NCBI GenBank assembly: GCA_964393835.1
Contig: CAYMUN010000009.1
Location: 1-41,776 of the forward strand
Length of the DNA: 41,776 bases
From: CAYMUN01 sp964393835
GTDB taxonomy: Bacteria; Patescibacteriota; Saccharimonadia; Saccharimonadales; UBA4665
Reading direction: 5' to 3'
In this document: piece by piece, positions 15,846-24,670 of the stretch
Position numbering within the stretch: the first letter of the stretch is position 1
Layout: each line of letters begins with the position of its first letter
Made by a program: the position numbers and the translations under genes
The notes under the pieces: model-generated
What the model saw: the letters and a program-made list of their open reading frames with translations, nothing else
The model's database searches: none
What the model was told of the DNA's origin: nothing

Positions 15846-18800
15846 TCACAATATTGGTGGCAAACTGGTTATGGCATCAAAGTGAATGCCGCCGTTATTT
15901 GGTGTCTTGACGGCTGGTGTTGACAGGTATAACTCGGGGCTGAAGTTAAAGACTTCGGCGGCACAGGTAAACGGCGAGGAAACTAGGCCCTGGTTACTAC
16001 AAGCAACGGGGGGAATTGGTGGGATGGCGGCGGCGATTGCCGGGTCATTAGGGTCAGTGTACAAGTAGCCGAGCAGCGTCGACGGGCCGGTAAAGGCAGC
16101 TGGCTTAGCAGCCAGGCTATTACCATAGGCGTAGGTAGCGCTCGGCAGTGCCCCTGGTGCGGATTGGAATCGATAGAACGGAATTGTCCGGCCGCCCGGC
16201 AAGGCGCCAGTAGGAGGTCGTATCTGGACTATAGGGGTGAGAGAAAAACTCCAGCCAGTACCAGTCAGCACGAAAGGTATGAAGTCTCCGGGGTTTGTTG
16301 TGTAGTACTCAGTACCCCCCTTGGTAAAACGGTAGAGGTTTACATGGGCAAGGGCATGTGGCGTCGGTGGCAAGGCGTAGCCGCCAAAAAACGGTATGGC
16401 ACTGCTGGTCGGTGATCTTGCCAGCCTGTCATCGCGCAAAGAACCAAAGGTACGCATTAAGCGCACATCATTGGCCACGAAGCTGCCGTTGACAGTCAAC
16501 TGGTTTTTGCAGGCATCATACTGCTCGGCAGATGCTCTCGGCGCAAAGCCGGAACCGGCGGCACAGGTGTAAATCCGGCCCTTTGTGCCACCAGGAGCAG
16601 TGTTTTGGGCGGTATAGACTCCATCCAGCTGCGTCACGCCCGGGGCAATGTAGATATTGCCCCCGGTAACAACCAGTTGAAATGACGGCACCCGATTGGC
16701 TGCCCACGGGCCCGGAGTATAGGTAATGTTGTTAGCGATAAAGACATCGCCACCCGTGACGTAGATAGCCGCGTTGCTGCCCGCGCCAACGCTACCGCTG
16801 GTAATTGTCAGATTACCAGTGTGGGTATAGACGGTAGTACCAGAGGGACTGGCGCCGCCGATGCTAGGGCCGGCAATTGGCGTGCCGGCCGGTGTGGCCG
16901 GTGGCTCAGGTGTCGGTATGCACTGCTTATCACGCAGCGTGCCTCCGAGATTTGGACTGACAAGATCGCTACCAACTAAGGCACCTGGCCCATTATTATT
17001 AGCAAAGCTTAATCTTCCGCCGGTACCGGCTGAATATTGCCCACTGGCAACACCCTTGATCTGAGTCAGCGCCAAAGTTGCCAATTGGGTAGCAGAACCG
17101 GAGCGACCACCGCTGAGATTATTATTCCATCCTCCGAGCGTACCACCCTCGGCACAACCACCCGTGGTCTCGATCTTAGTAAACTCTCCCCCACTCGAAA
17201 TATTATTCCCCAGCACCCGGAAGTAGGGTTTGTTGTGAATAATCCGACAAGCTGGTACGGCACTTGCTCCTCCGGTGGGTACAATATCCGTCGGCCCGCC
17301 CGGGCCGATAAAGCCAGTGGCATAATCAATGGATAGATTCGCGCAATATTGATCACCGGCTTTAACAGAAGTCGGCGGGTAGTTTCCTATTTGCACATCA
17401 GTCGGGCCTGGATTCCAGGCTTGGGCTGGATCAGCCGCATTGATATTATTAATCGCACCTCCGGAAGGCTGCACCGTAAACCGGCCATGCACCGGAGAAA
17501 AGACCGCCCGACCCCTCGTGTTTACCACCCACGTGTGGTAAAAGATATTGGTTGGATCCTCTTCGGTCGGTGTCATGCTTATATCGGCATACGGCTCAAG
17601 ATTAAATCGCTCATACGTCGGGAAACTCGTCGGCCCAGCGCACGGCCCCGACAACACGAACCCTCCTATATACGCAGCCACGGCATTAAAGGTATACACT
17701 GAGGCACCAGGTGGCATCCCTAAGTCAAGATAGACAATCCCATCCCCTCCCGGATTAAGCCCATAACCCAGATTAGCCGATGGCGGCACAGTTGGCACAC
17801 CATCAATAAGGATGCCAAGCCGTGACCCATCAGTAGGATACGGGTCGGGCAACGGCTGGAACGATGGATTATTATTAATCTGGATCGCCAAGTGCGCCGT
17901 TCCGCCAGCTAGCACGATACCTCCTGGCCCGTCGCCTATAATTTGATTGATGAAGCATTGAGCCACAAAACAGGTTATATCCTGCGAAGTATCACTGCCT
18001 GGCACCTTCCCCCACTTACCGGTACTAGTATTATGGTATATGCGGTAGCTACTGACATTAATCGACGTTGCCGTTGGATCATACGTCCATGTTCTGGATG
18101 CTCCAAATCCTACATGGCCATTGCCAAAACCTCCTCCCCCATTTGTGTACCCCCCACTTACTCCAGGAGAAACATTGGTAATATTCACTATGGTATTCGT
18201 ATTATAAACAGCACCCCCAGGGGTCGTATACGTCTCTCCGGCCCCTCTTCCATCCCCGTTATTCACAGTAGCGCTATGACAGGCCCCTCCGATAGACCCT
18301 ACCGGCGGCGGGGGTGTTGGGCACTCAAGTTTCGCCAGCGCTGAGTCATAAGGCTGGTCAAAACTCACTCCATTACCACCTCTAATGCCGCTAAACTCTA
18401 GACTAAATTGCCAAGGCCGACCTTGTGAATCAAAAGTATCCTGACCTGGATCAGCCTTATTCATTAATATAGTGCGCGTCGTGTTAGTTAGATCAGTGTA
18501 AGTAGCTATCTTTTTACGATTTCCTCCCGCTCCATCTTGCCTATACAATTCAACAATGGGTTTCATATCTACAGGTTGGAAAATTGAAGGATAGTCTAAG
18601 TTTCTCCAGCGAAAAGTCACAGACTGGCCAGTACGAATATCACACGAAGGCCTAAAAGTATAAGCAATCCTGTGTCCATCCGCTGCATTTGTTGGATACG
18701 TATTGATTAATCCAGCGCTTGGCTGTTCAGATTCTAGAGTGGCGGGGCCACCCCTAATAGGATCTAGACGTCCAGCGTATCCTAGTGCAGCACTTGCGTT

Positions 18801-19457
18801 GGTGTTAATGTGAAAACTCGCCTGCCTATCAGGATCACCGGCTATAGTAATCCGAATAAGGCCCTTATAGTAGGGACTGGGAACATCATTGCCAGCAGTG
18901 TCTTTTGTAACGAGACGCGAGAACCCTGAGGTAGGAAATTGTTTAAATGATCGATTCGTACACCCTGTTGCTGTAATAGAACCGCTCGACATAATTGTCA
19001 TCGTATCAGTATTAAAATAATCATAATTTAGTACATACGCTTCACAGCCATTAGCTTTAATGGCTCTCTCTACTAGGTCTACTGAGATATCTTTAGGAAC
19101 TTTATCTGGTGAAAGAATACTTATATATGCAGAAGCAGCATCAAAGTCAGCATCACGCGTACTATCATTAATAACTCCTTGGCTCAGGGTTATATATTGG
19201 TGTGAATTTCCCACGCCAAAACTAAATGCAGTGCAGTCCCCATGAATTGAAGAGGATATATAGCAATCGTCCCCATTAGGTGAGGCTTCTGTGCCGTTGG
19301 GTAACTTAAGTTTGTAATTATCATCGGGCAATCGATTACCTATATTCGCAAAAGCAGCATTTGCTATAGGTGAGAATACAGACAGGCAAAAAAGCATAGT
19401 CAGTAAAGCCAAAATGCCACGACGACAAACAGTCCTAAAGCATTTAGAAATTGCCAT
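15846..19457 (-). CDS. 1203-aa exported Cys-rich surface protein, candidate pilus-associated adhesin
   Basis: Not recognised as a whole. A Sec signal peptide is clear: basic start, hydrophobic LALLTMLFCLSVF, and ANA-A cleavage near residue 34. The remainder is Gly-, Pro-, Asn- and Thr-rich, with many scattered Cys and no second membrane segment or sorting motif. A beta-solenoid-like stretch lies at about residues 890-970 (short repeats such as AAIYVTGGDVFIANN and LVVTGGNIYIAPG). A DUF5648-like segment begins at about residue 1038. Ribosome-binding site GGAGG is 9 bases before the ATG. Placed directly upstream of pilM and overlapping the preceding gene by 14 bases. Adhesin or pilus-tip role is inference from position and export. 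Confidence 0.82.
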   Translation of the reverse strand: MAISKCFRTVCRRGILALLTMLFCLSVFSPIANAAFANIGNRLPDDNYKLKLPNGTEASPNGDDCYISSSIHGDCTAFSFGVGNSHQYITLSQGVINDSTRDADFDAASAYISILSPDKVPKDISVDLVERAIKANGCEAYVLNYDYFNTDTMTIMSSGSITATGCTNRSFKQFPTSGFSRLVTKDTAGNDVPSPYYKGLIRITIAGDPDRQASFHINTNASAALGYAGRLDPIRGGPATLESEQPSAGLINTYPTNAADGHRIAYTFRPSCDIRTGQSVTFRWRNLDYPSIFQPVDMKPIVELYRQDGAGGNRKKIATYTDLTNTTRTILMNKADPGQDTFDSQGRPWQFSLEFSGIRGGNGVSFDQPYDSALAKLECPTPPPPVGSIGGACHSATVNNGDGRGAGETYTTPGGAVYNTNTIVNITNVSPGVSGGYTNGGGGFGNGHVGFGASRTWTYDPTATSINVSSYRIYHNTSTGKWGKVPGSDTSQDITCFVAQCFINQIIGDGPGGIVLAGGTAHLAIQINNNPSFQPLPDPYPTDGSRLGILIDGVPTVPPSANLGYGLNPGGDGIVYLDLGMPPGASVYTFNAVAAYIGGFVLSGPCAGPTSFPTYERFNLEPYADISMTPTEEDPTNIFYHTWVVNTRGRAVFSPVHGRFTVQPSGGAINNINAADPAQAWNPGPTDVQIGNYPPTSVKAGDQYCANLSIDYATGFIGPGGPTDIVPTGGASAVPACRIIHNKPYFRVLGNNISSGGEFTKIETTGGCAEGGTLGGWNNNLSGGRSGSATQLATLALTQIKGVASGQYSAGTGGRLSFANNNGPGALVGSDLVSPNLGGTLRDKQCIPTPEPPATPAGTPIAGPSIGGASPSGTTVYTHTGNLTITSGSVGAGSNAAIYVTGGDVFIANNITYTPGPWAANRVPSFQLVVTGGNIYIAPGVTQLDGVYTAQNTAPGGTKGRIYTCAAGSGFAPRASAEQYDACKNQLTVNGSFVANDVRLMRTFGSLRDDRLARSPTSSAIPFFGGYALPPTPHALAHVNLYRFTKGGTEYYTTNPGDFIPFVLTGTGWSFSLTPIVQIRPPTGALPGGRTIPFYRFQSAPGALPSATYAYGNSLAAKPAAFTGPSTLLGYLYTDPNDPAIAAAIPPIPPVACSNQGLVSSPFTCAAEVFNFSPELYLSTPAVKTPNNGGIHFDAITSLPPIL
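16160..16346 (-). other. DUF5648-like repeat region within the 1203-aa protein
   Basis: Residues about 1038-1100 read HVNLYRF, then GGTEYYTTNPGD, then VLTGTGWSFSL and later IPFYRFQS. The order (Y-R-F, E-Y-Y-T-T, a Gly-Trp, then a second F-Y-R-F about 50 residues on) resembles the secreted DUF5648 repeat found in extracellular hydrolases and surface proteins. This is pattern recognition from memory and not a profile search. Confidence 0.5.
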
Positions 19458-19950
19458 GTTTTATAGCCTCCATTTGTGTAGCTATTACATTGGCGCTTGG
19501 AAGATCTTTCCCTCTTTGATTATCACCTACTCGCTTATTAAGCTCTAGAACTTTATCGGCATAAATATTTGCTTGCTTATAATCGCCGAAGCTATAGGAT
19601 GCAATCGCTATGCTATGATAATATGCCAGCGAACTTAAGTTAGTATCAGGTTGGGTACCTATATGTACCCCGCCTTTTCCATCTTTGCAAGTGGTAGCAG
19701 GTACCTTGAGTTGCTGGTATTTTTTCTGAAGTTGAGTAAGGTTAGTTGTATCATCCGTATAAACTTGCTCAAACTTCGGAGTAAGTTCTTTGCAATCTAC
19801 TTTTTGATCACGAACTCCTACATAATATATAACGCAGCCAATTAAACACACTACGACAACCCCAAATATAATTCGTTGTTTCTTATTTTTAGGTATTAAC
19901 TTATGAAGAGCTAAGAAGAAAGATCCCCGGGAAGTTGATTTTAGTTTCAT
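19444..19950 (-). CDS. single-pass membrane protein with a TPR-like tail
   Basis: 168 aa, not recognised. A basic cytoplasmic start (about 25 residues) is followed by a membrane helix (RIIFGVVVVCLIGCVIYYVGV) and an outward region with two Cys (CKELTP, TTCKDG) and a C-terminal helical pair (SLAYYHSIAIASYSFGDYKQ) with TPR character. The end overlaps the start of the 1203-aa gene by 14 bases, so the two are probably translated together. An extended -10 (TGC-TATGAT) lies about 23 bases upstream of its ATG. Its codon use is visibly AT-richer than the pil genes. It may help anchor or export its partner; this is inference. Confidence 0.7.
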   Translation of the reverse strand: MKLKSTSRGSFFLALHKLIPKNKKQRIIFGVVVVCLIGCVIYYVGVRDQKVDCKELTPKFEQVYTDDTTNLTQLQKKYQQLKVPATTCKDGKGGVHIGTQPDTNLSSLAYYHSIAIASYSFGDYKQANIYADKVLELNKRVGDNQRGKDLPSANVIATQMEAIKHGNF

Positions 19951-20015
19951 GATAAATAAGCCTTATGCTTAAATCATAGCATGCGTAAACAATTTTTGTA
20001 TATTTAGAAGTAATT

Positions 20016-21086
20016 TTAGAGATGAGTTAATCTGAAGGTGTCAATAACTGGCAATTTTTTCGTTTGCATAGCCCTCTTAAATGGCCCAAAAGTAGCTGTA
20101 TACACCACTTTATCATTTCCATAAGCTTGATCGCGAGGAGTACAGGTTTGAGTTGTCTTGAGGTACAACCCTCCTCTATTTGAGATGCTTGAGCTAGAAG
20201 CTCTGATTGAATTTTTAGATATGTGAGAGGCGACTAAAACGTCTTCACTATCTCTGGCTTGAAACGCCCCAACCTTACCGCCCCTCAGTATTGGAGCTGG
20301 AAGGTCAAGCGCAGTAAATATGTCAAATGAAGGCATCATACTCGTACCCCCAAGCTTTTTCCACTTTCCATTTGCTGCTTTTTGTACAGCTTGCACTGTC
20401 ACGACATTTTTGTTTACGAGATCTGGGCTAATTAAACCATTGAGGGGCCGATCATAAACTTTGTCCCCCCAATCTGCCATATGATATACCAGCCCCATTG
20501 CAGTTTGTGACATAACATCTTCCTGTGTTATGGAGACATCCATCTTCTTTGAGCCTTTCTTCTTTCGTAACGTAACTCCTTTGATTTTTTCTGGAGCACA
20601 ACCATCCTGAAGGTCTTTCATAATCTTTGTAGATTTCATAACTTCTACCGCCTGTCCTTCTGCAAGGGGTTGGGCCTTCTGGGGAATAGTTTCCAGAATA
20701 TTATTTATGAGGTTCAGGGCATTTGGAACTACTTGGGAGGAGCGGGCTTTTTCTTTTTTGGGAGTGGTGGCTGCTTCAGTAGAGGAAGCGAGGAAAGCGC
20801 CGCCGGTAATGGCAACTCCTATAGTTGTTGCGTAGGTTGCAACTTTGCTGTTTCTAATGTCGATTGAGGGTAGTGATGGAAGCTGGTCTCTAATTGTGCT
20901 TAGCGGATGTTGGAAAAAGTTTACGGCTTTAGCTCCGGCAATGTGAAAGCGCGCGCCGAAGTTTCTAAACGGGTCGGCTTCGGGTTCTGGAGGTATGCCG
21001 CCGTCATTAGGAATAGGGCTTATTGGGTATATACCCTCGACGGGTTGATCGAGTGTTGGGGTTAATTCTGCTATGTTTGCGCTCAT
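20016..21086 (-). CDS. 356-aa membrane-anchored or exported hypothetical protein
   Basis: Not recognised. A Pro-rich acidic cytoplasmic region (residues 1-80) precedes one hydrophobic segment (about 83-107, TTIGVAITGGAFLASSTEA) and a basic, mostly polar domain with repeated beta-like segments and two late Cys. It has a good ribosome-binding site (AAAGGAAAG) and a recognisable promoter. It is followed 65 bases on by the TPR-like gene in the same direction, so it may be the first gene of a three-gene surface unit. Base composition is AT-richer than its flanks. Confidence 0.7.
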   Translation of the reverse strand: MSANIAELTPTLDQPVEGIYPISPIPNDGGIPPEPEADPFRNFGARFHIAGAKAVNFFQHPLSTIRDQLPSLPSIDIRNSKVATYATTIGVAITGGAFLASSTEAATTPKKEKARSSQVVPNALNLINNILETIPQKAQPLAEGQAVEVMKSTKIMKDLQDGCAPEKIKGVTLRKKKGSKKMDVSITQEDVMSQTAMGLVYHMADWGDKVYDRPLNGLISPDLVNKNVVTVQAVQKAANGKWKKLGGTSMMPSFDIFTALDLPAPILRGGKVGAFQARDSEDVLVASHISKNSIRASSSSISNRGGLYLKTTQTCTPRDQAYGNDKVVYTATFGPFKRAMQTKKLPVIDTFRLTHL

Positions 21087-21127
21087 GCTTTCTTTCCTTT
21101 CCCACTGCTATGCCTGCTTGTAATTTG

Positions 21128-21156
21128 ACCATACCATATAAGAGGCGGCTACACAA
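21128..21156 (-). promoter_or_regulatory. promoter of the 356-aa protein gene
   Basis: Minus strand: TTGTGT (21156-21151), 17 bases, TATGGT (21133-21128). A second overlapping TATGGT lies at 21138-21133. Expected leader about 35 bases with a Shine-Dalgarno AAAGGAAAG. Confidence 0.45.
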
Positions 21157-21232
21157 TTGGTTATGCTTATATATCTACCCATTTGGCACGGATTTGTGAT
21201 TTTTTTAACAGGTATTGGGGGATAAGTGCTTA

Positions 21233-22714
21233 TTAGGCGGCGATCATGTCTTCGGGTGCGACGGTGACTTTTTGGTTGCGGATGACAAAGAGGGCGATCA
21301 AGGAGGCAAAGATGCCGAAGGTCGAGGCGATCAGGTAGCCTTCGTGGAAGCCGTGGGTGGTGGCGGCCCTGATGAGTTCGGGTGTTGGCTGAGCATGCAG
21401 ATTTTGGATGAAGCGGGTGCTGGCCGAGGCGGCGATGCCGGTTAAGACGGCTAGGCCGAGGGCGCCGCCGATTTGCTGAGTGGTGTTTAAGAGGCCTGAA
21501 GCCAAGCCGGACTCGTGGTGCGGCACGCCGGCAGTAGCGGCGATAGTGACACTGACAAAGGTCGCGCCCATGCCGAGGGCCATAGTAACCATACCGGGGG
21601 CAACGTTGCCCCAAAAGGTGCCGTTAACCGGGATGTGGGACAGCCAAAACAGGCCGCTCGAAACAAACAGCGGCGCTATTACCAGGATCGGTTTGTAGCC
21701 GATCTTTTGGATCAGGCGCGGCACGTTGGTAGCCACTATACCGATGACAAACGGGATGATCAAAAAGCTTAGTCCAGTCTTGATGGCCGTGTAGCCCAAC
21801 ACCTCTTGCAGATAGAGCGTCGTAAAGAAAAATATCGAGAACATGCCAGCCGTCATAAACAGCTGCATGCCGTTGGCGCCCGATAAGTTACGGATACGAA
21901 AGATGCTGAGCGGCATCAGCGGATTTTTAACCCGTCGCTCGTTGATTATAAAAGCGACAATCGCAGCTAAGCTGATAGCGAAGTAAGCCAGGATCCGGCC
22001 ATCTGTCCAACCTTCGGTCGGCGCCTTGACGAGCGCGTAAACTAACAGCAGTAAACCGCCGGTTACCAATACGGCGCCAGGCAAATCCAGATCATTGTGC
22101 TTGACGGTCGAATCGTGTCGGTCAAGCACCCGCAGAGCGGCGACAATCACGCCGATGCCGACCGGTACGTTGACAAAGAAATTCCAGCGCCAATCAAGAT
22201 ACTGGGTGAATATTCCACCCAGCAGTACACCGGCCGCCGCGCCGCCGGCCGCCACCGCGCCCCAGACCGACAAGGCCACGTTGCGCTCATGTCCCTCTTT
22301 ATAAGTAACTAAGATAATCGATAAGGCCGCCGGTGACATAAAGGCGCCGGCCAATCCCTGAATCCCCCGGAAAATAATCAGTTGCCCGCCCGATTGGGCC
22401 AGGCCGTCAGCCAGTGACGCCAGGGTAAAAGCTATGACACCCATCATAAAGATTTTGCGCCGGCCAAACAGATCAGCCGCCCGGCCACCGAGTAGTAAGA
22501 ATCCGCCAAAAGTCAGCGTGTAGGCGGTGATGATCCACTGCAAGCTGGTCGCTGACATATGAAAAGCGTTTTGGATAGACGGGATGGCCACGTTGACGAT
22601 CGAGACGTCCAGCACCACCATGAATTGCGCCAGACACAACAAAATCAAAACCAGCCAATGGCTGGTCTGTTTGACTTCACCGGTTTTATTTTTTGCTACG
22701 GATGCTTTAGCCAT
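21233..22714 (-). CDS. MFS multidrug efflux transporter, DHA2 (EmrB/QacA) family
   Basis: 493 aa with about 14 hydrophobic segments. Proton-driven export of drugs or toxic compounds. The MFS motif A GGRAADLFGRRKIF follows helix 2, and a motif-C-like Gly/Pro-rich stretch (GIQGLAGAFMSPAAL region) lies further on. Ribosome-binding site GAGGAG is 7 bases before the ATG. Divergent from marR; the shared 109-base gap holds overlapping palindromes. This pairing indicates efflux induced by a ligand of the MarR protein. The substrate cannot be told. Confidence 0.94.
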   Translation of the reverse strand: MAKASVAKNKTGEVKQTSHWLVLILLCLAQFMVVLDVSIVNVAIPSIQNAFHMSATSLQWIITAYTLTFGGFLLLGGRAADLFGRRKIFMMGVIAFTLASLADGLAQSGGQLIIFRGIQGLAGAFMSPAALSIILVTYKEGHERNVALSVWGAVAAGGAAAGVLLGGIFTQYLDWRWNFFVNVPVGIGVIVAALRVLDRHDSTVKHNDLDLPGAVLVTGGLLLLVYALVKAPTEGWTDGRILAYFAISLAAIVAFIINERRVKNPLMPLSIFRIRNLSGANGMQLFMTAGMFSIFFFTTLYLQEVLGYTAIKTGLSFLIIPFVIGIVATNVPRLIQKIGYKPILVIAPLFVSSGLFWLSHIPVNGTFWGNVAPGMVTMALGMGATFVSVTIAATAGVPHHESGLASGLLNTTQQIGGALGLAVLTGIAASASTRFIQNLHAQPTPELIRAATTHGFHEGYLIASTFGIFASLIALFVIRNQKVTVAPEDMIAA

Positions 22715-22764
22715 TTTTAGTCTCCTCTGCTTGAATTATTGCCCGCAAGCTTCTACAATTGAAT

Positions 22765-22796
22765 GACTATCATTGTAATAGTCAACTATTGACTAT
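22765..22796. promoter_or_regulatory. MarR operators between marR and the efflux gene
   Basis: Two overlapping inverted repeats: GACTAT-N7-ATAGTC at 22765-22783, and a perfect 8-bp pair ATAGTCAA-N3-TTGACTAT at 22778-22796. The second overlaps the marR -35 box TTGACT. Both would be occupied by a MarR dimer and repress both directions. Confidence 0.7.
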
Positions 22797-22817
22797 GTCA
22801 ACCATTAATTGGAATTT
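22789..22817 (+). promoter_or_regulatory. marR promoter (leaderless type)
   Basis: TTGACT at 22789-22794, 17 bases, weak -10 GAATTT at 22812-22817, then 6 bases to the ATG at 22824. No Shine-Dalgarno is present. Confidence 0.45.
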
Positions 22818-22823
22818 TAAGAA

Positions 22824-23237
22824 ATGACGCAGCCAGCCACTCTCGAACAATCGTACCTGATACTACTAAAGTTCTTGATGCTGTCCAAAAGTCGGGTTAT
22901 GGAGCTGGGCGCCGAGTGTGGCCTAACCGGCATGCAGGCCATGATGCTCTTTTTGCTCGATAAACCCCGGCCGATGAATAACTTCCGCAAAGTCTTTAAT
23001 TGCGACGCCTCCAATATCACCGGACTAGTTGACGGACTGGAGCAAAAAAAGCTGGCCAGCCGCTACGAAGATCCTGCCGATCGCCGCATCAAAATGGTTC
23101 AACTGGAGGCCAAGGGCAAGCGTATGCGCACCGCCTTGCTTCGCAATCTCACTCACGATAGCCCGCTACTGTCCAAGCTGAGTCCGGCCGAACTACGTAG
23201 TTTTACCAAACTCCTCCAAAAAATCACTACCGCCTGA
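22824..23237 (+). CDS. MarR-family transcriptional regulator
   Basis: 137 aa, the usual length for MarR. The winged helix is visible: a recognition region FNCDASNITGLVDGLEQKKLASRY in two parts (NCDASNITGLVDGL and EQKKLASRYEDPADRR), with the DPADRR wing motif diagnostic of the family. Divergent from the DHA2 efflux gene, which it probably represses together with itself through the palindromes at 22765-22796. Confidence 0.94.
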   Translation: MTQPATLEQSYLILLKFLMLSKSRVMELGAECGLTGMQAMMLFLLDKPRPMNNFRKVFNCDASNITGLVDGLEQKKLASRYEDPADRRIKMVQLEAKGKRMRTALLRNLTHDSPLLSKLSPAELRSFTKLLQKITTA

Positions 23238-23267
23238 GTCAGATTGGATCATCGCCTCACCGGTCAG

Positions 23268-24152
23268 CTATGTCAACCACAGTTCGCGCCACGGAACAAC
23301 TGATCGGATCACATGGGCAGTTTGCAGCACGGCCATGCGTTCCGGCAGTGGCGCGTGTCGGCCGGGGATTCTTCGGGTGAAGTTTTTAAGCCCGCCTTCT
23401 TTTAATTCCGGTTCGTACTCTTGCTCGGGGCATATCACGTCGTTGCTGATGACGACCAATTCCTTTAATAAGCCGAGCTCATGCAGTCGTTTGGTAATTC
23501 TGCCGGGGTTCTTTGTCCGGGCAAATTTTAGGCCGGCGATGAGTTCCGCAAATAAACGGCGGGTCTCTTCCCCTACCGAAAGGCCCTTATTGTCTTCCAC
23601 GGTGGCCGGTTTTTCAAATAACTTTACCAGCCCGGCGGCTCCTAGGCGGTTGCATAATTCGCTGCGCTGCTGGCTACGGGTGTCGCCCATAGCTGCGAAA
23701 TTATAGCCCGTAGGCGCTAGCAAACCTATGCGCCGCAACCGTTCGGGCTGGGCGTCGGCAAACACGCCCAAGTCCGCGGCACCTTTTGAGCGACCGACGC
23801 CATACATTGGCGTATCGGGCGATCGGCCGGCTTGGTCATTTACTTTTTGGATGACGGCGCTCGTCCCCTGGACGATAGTTGCTTCTACAACTTCAGGAGT
23901 AAGAGGAATCCCGGCACCGGCATTTGAATACGCCAGGTTACAAACCGCTAAATGTATCCCCATTTTGCCAAAAAGTCCGGCGGTTTCCTCTAGGTTGTCT
24001 TCGCCCCAGCCGGTTACTAATAAGAGGTTTGGTCGGGGGTGATTCGTTGCGTAGCTCGTGGCTACCGCCTGGGGGCTGTTTTGCCCCGGAATCTCTAGTT
24101 GCCACTCCGCGGCACCTGTGCTGACTTGTATACCTGATTCACTGATAGCCAT
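23268..24152 (-). CDS. alpha/beta-hydrolase-fold protein
   Basis: 294 aa. A strand LLLVTGWG suggests the oxyanion region, and the nucleophile elbow is GRSKG (GxSxG, Ser122 within YGVGRSKGAADLG). A late strand ELVVISNDVI offers a candidate acid (Asp238) and His266 in GRHAPLP a candidate base. No signal peptide is present, so it is probably cytoplasmic. TATAAT lies 10 bases before the ATG. It precedes nothing on its strand and ends convergent with marR. Substrate unknown; lipase, esterase or peptidase activity cannot be told apart. Confidence 0.7.
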   Translation of the reverse strand: MAISESGIQVSTGAAEWQLEIPGQNSPQAVATSYATNHPRPNLLLVTGWGEDNLEETAGLFGKMGIHLAVCNLAYSNAGAGIPLTPEVVEATIVQGTSAVIQKVNDQAGRSPDTPMYGVGRSKGAADLGVFADAQPERLRRIGLLAPTGYNFAAMGDTRSQQRSELCNRLGAAGLVKLFEKPATVEDNKGLSVGEETRRLFAELIAGLKFARTKNPGRITKRLHELGLLKELVVISNDVICPEQEYEPELKEGGLKNFTRRIPGRHAPLPERMAVLQTAHVIRSVVPWRELWLT

Positions 24153-24163
24153 TCGTTACCTAA

Positions 24164-24655
24164 TTATACCGGTTTTCTGGCAAGGGTAATAAAGCTATAG
24201 GGGTGATCATTTTTGGCGTCGGCGGGGTGGGACTCGGAGTCGGTTTGTTGCCAGTCGGCGGGATGATATCGAAAAAAGGCGTCGCCCTCGGGCTCGGCGT
24301 GCACCTGGGTCAGGTAGATCTTATCAGCCAGCGGCAAAGTTTGTTCAAAAATATTAGCACCGCCGATGATAAAAACGTCTTCGGCTTGGCTGGCGGCTTG
24401 CAGAGCTTCGTCAATGGAATGTACGACTGTACACCCCTCAGCCTGGTAGTCCGGATCGCGCGTAATGATAATATTCTGCCGTCCGGGCAGCGGCCGACCG
24501 ATGGTCTCGTACGTGGTGCGACCCATAATGATGGGGTGCCCCATGGTCAGCCGCTTAAATCTCTGCAGATCGCCGCCCTGGTGCCATGGCAGCATGGTGC
24601 CTTTTTTGCCAATGACGCCGTTATCGGCAACAGCAACTATCAGTGAAATTTGCAC
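24164..24655 (-). CDS. folA: dihydrofolate reductase
   Basis: 163 aa. Reduces dihydrofolate with NADPH, recycling what thymidylate synthase consumes. Family motifs: LIVAVADNGVIG, LPWHQGGDLQRFK with the acidic active-site residue, HPIIMGRTTYETIGRPLPGR and VFIIGGANIFEQ. The start codon is GTG at 24655, 13 bases after the thyA stop, within a GC-rich stretch with GGCAGGG as a possible ribosome-binding site. Forms an operon with thyA. Confidence 0.95.
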   Translation of the reverse strand: MQISLIVAVADNGVIGKKGTMLPWHQGGDLQRFKRLTMGHPIIMGRTTYETIGRPLPGRQNIIITRDPDYQAEGCTVVHSIDEALQAASQAEDVFIIGGANIFEQTLPLADKIYLTQVHAEPEGDAFFRYHPADWQQTDSESHPADAKNDHPYSFITLARKPV

Positions 24656-24670
24656 GAGCTAAGCCCTGCC

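Noticed and set aside
21108..21614. 168-aa reading frame rich in Arg, His and Pro overlapping the efflux transporter
   Set aside because: It is another frame of the same strand over a clear MFS gene, and its composition is typical of a frame-shifted shadow.
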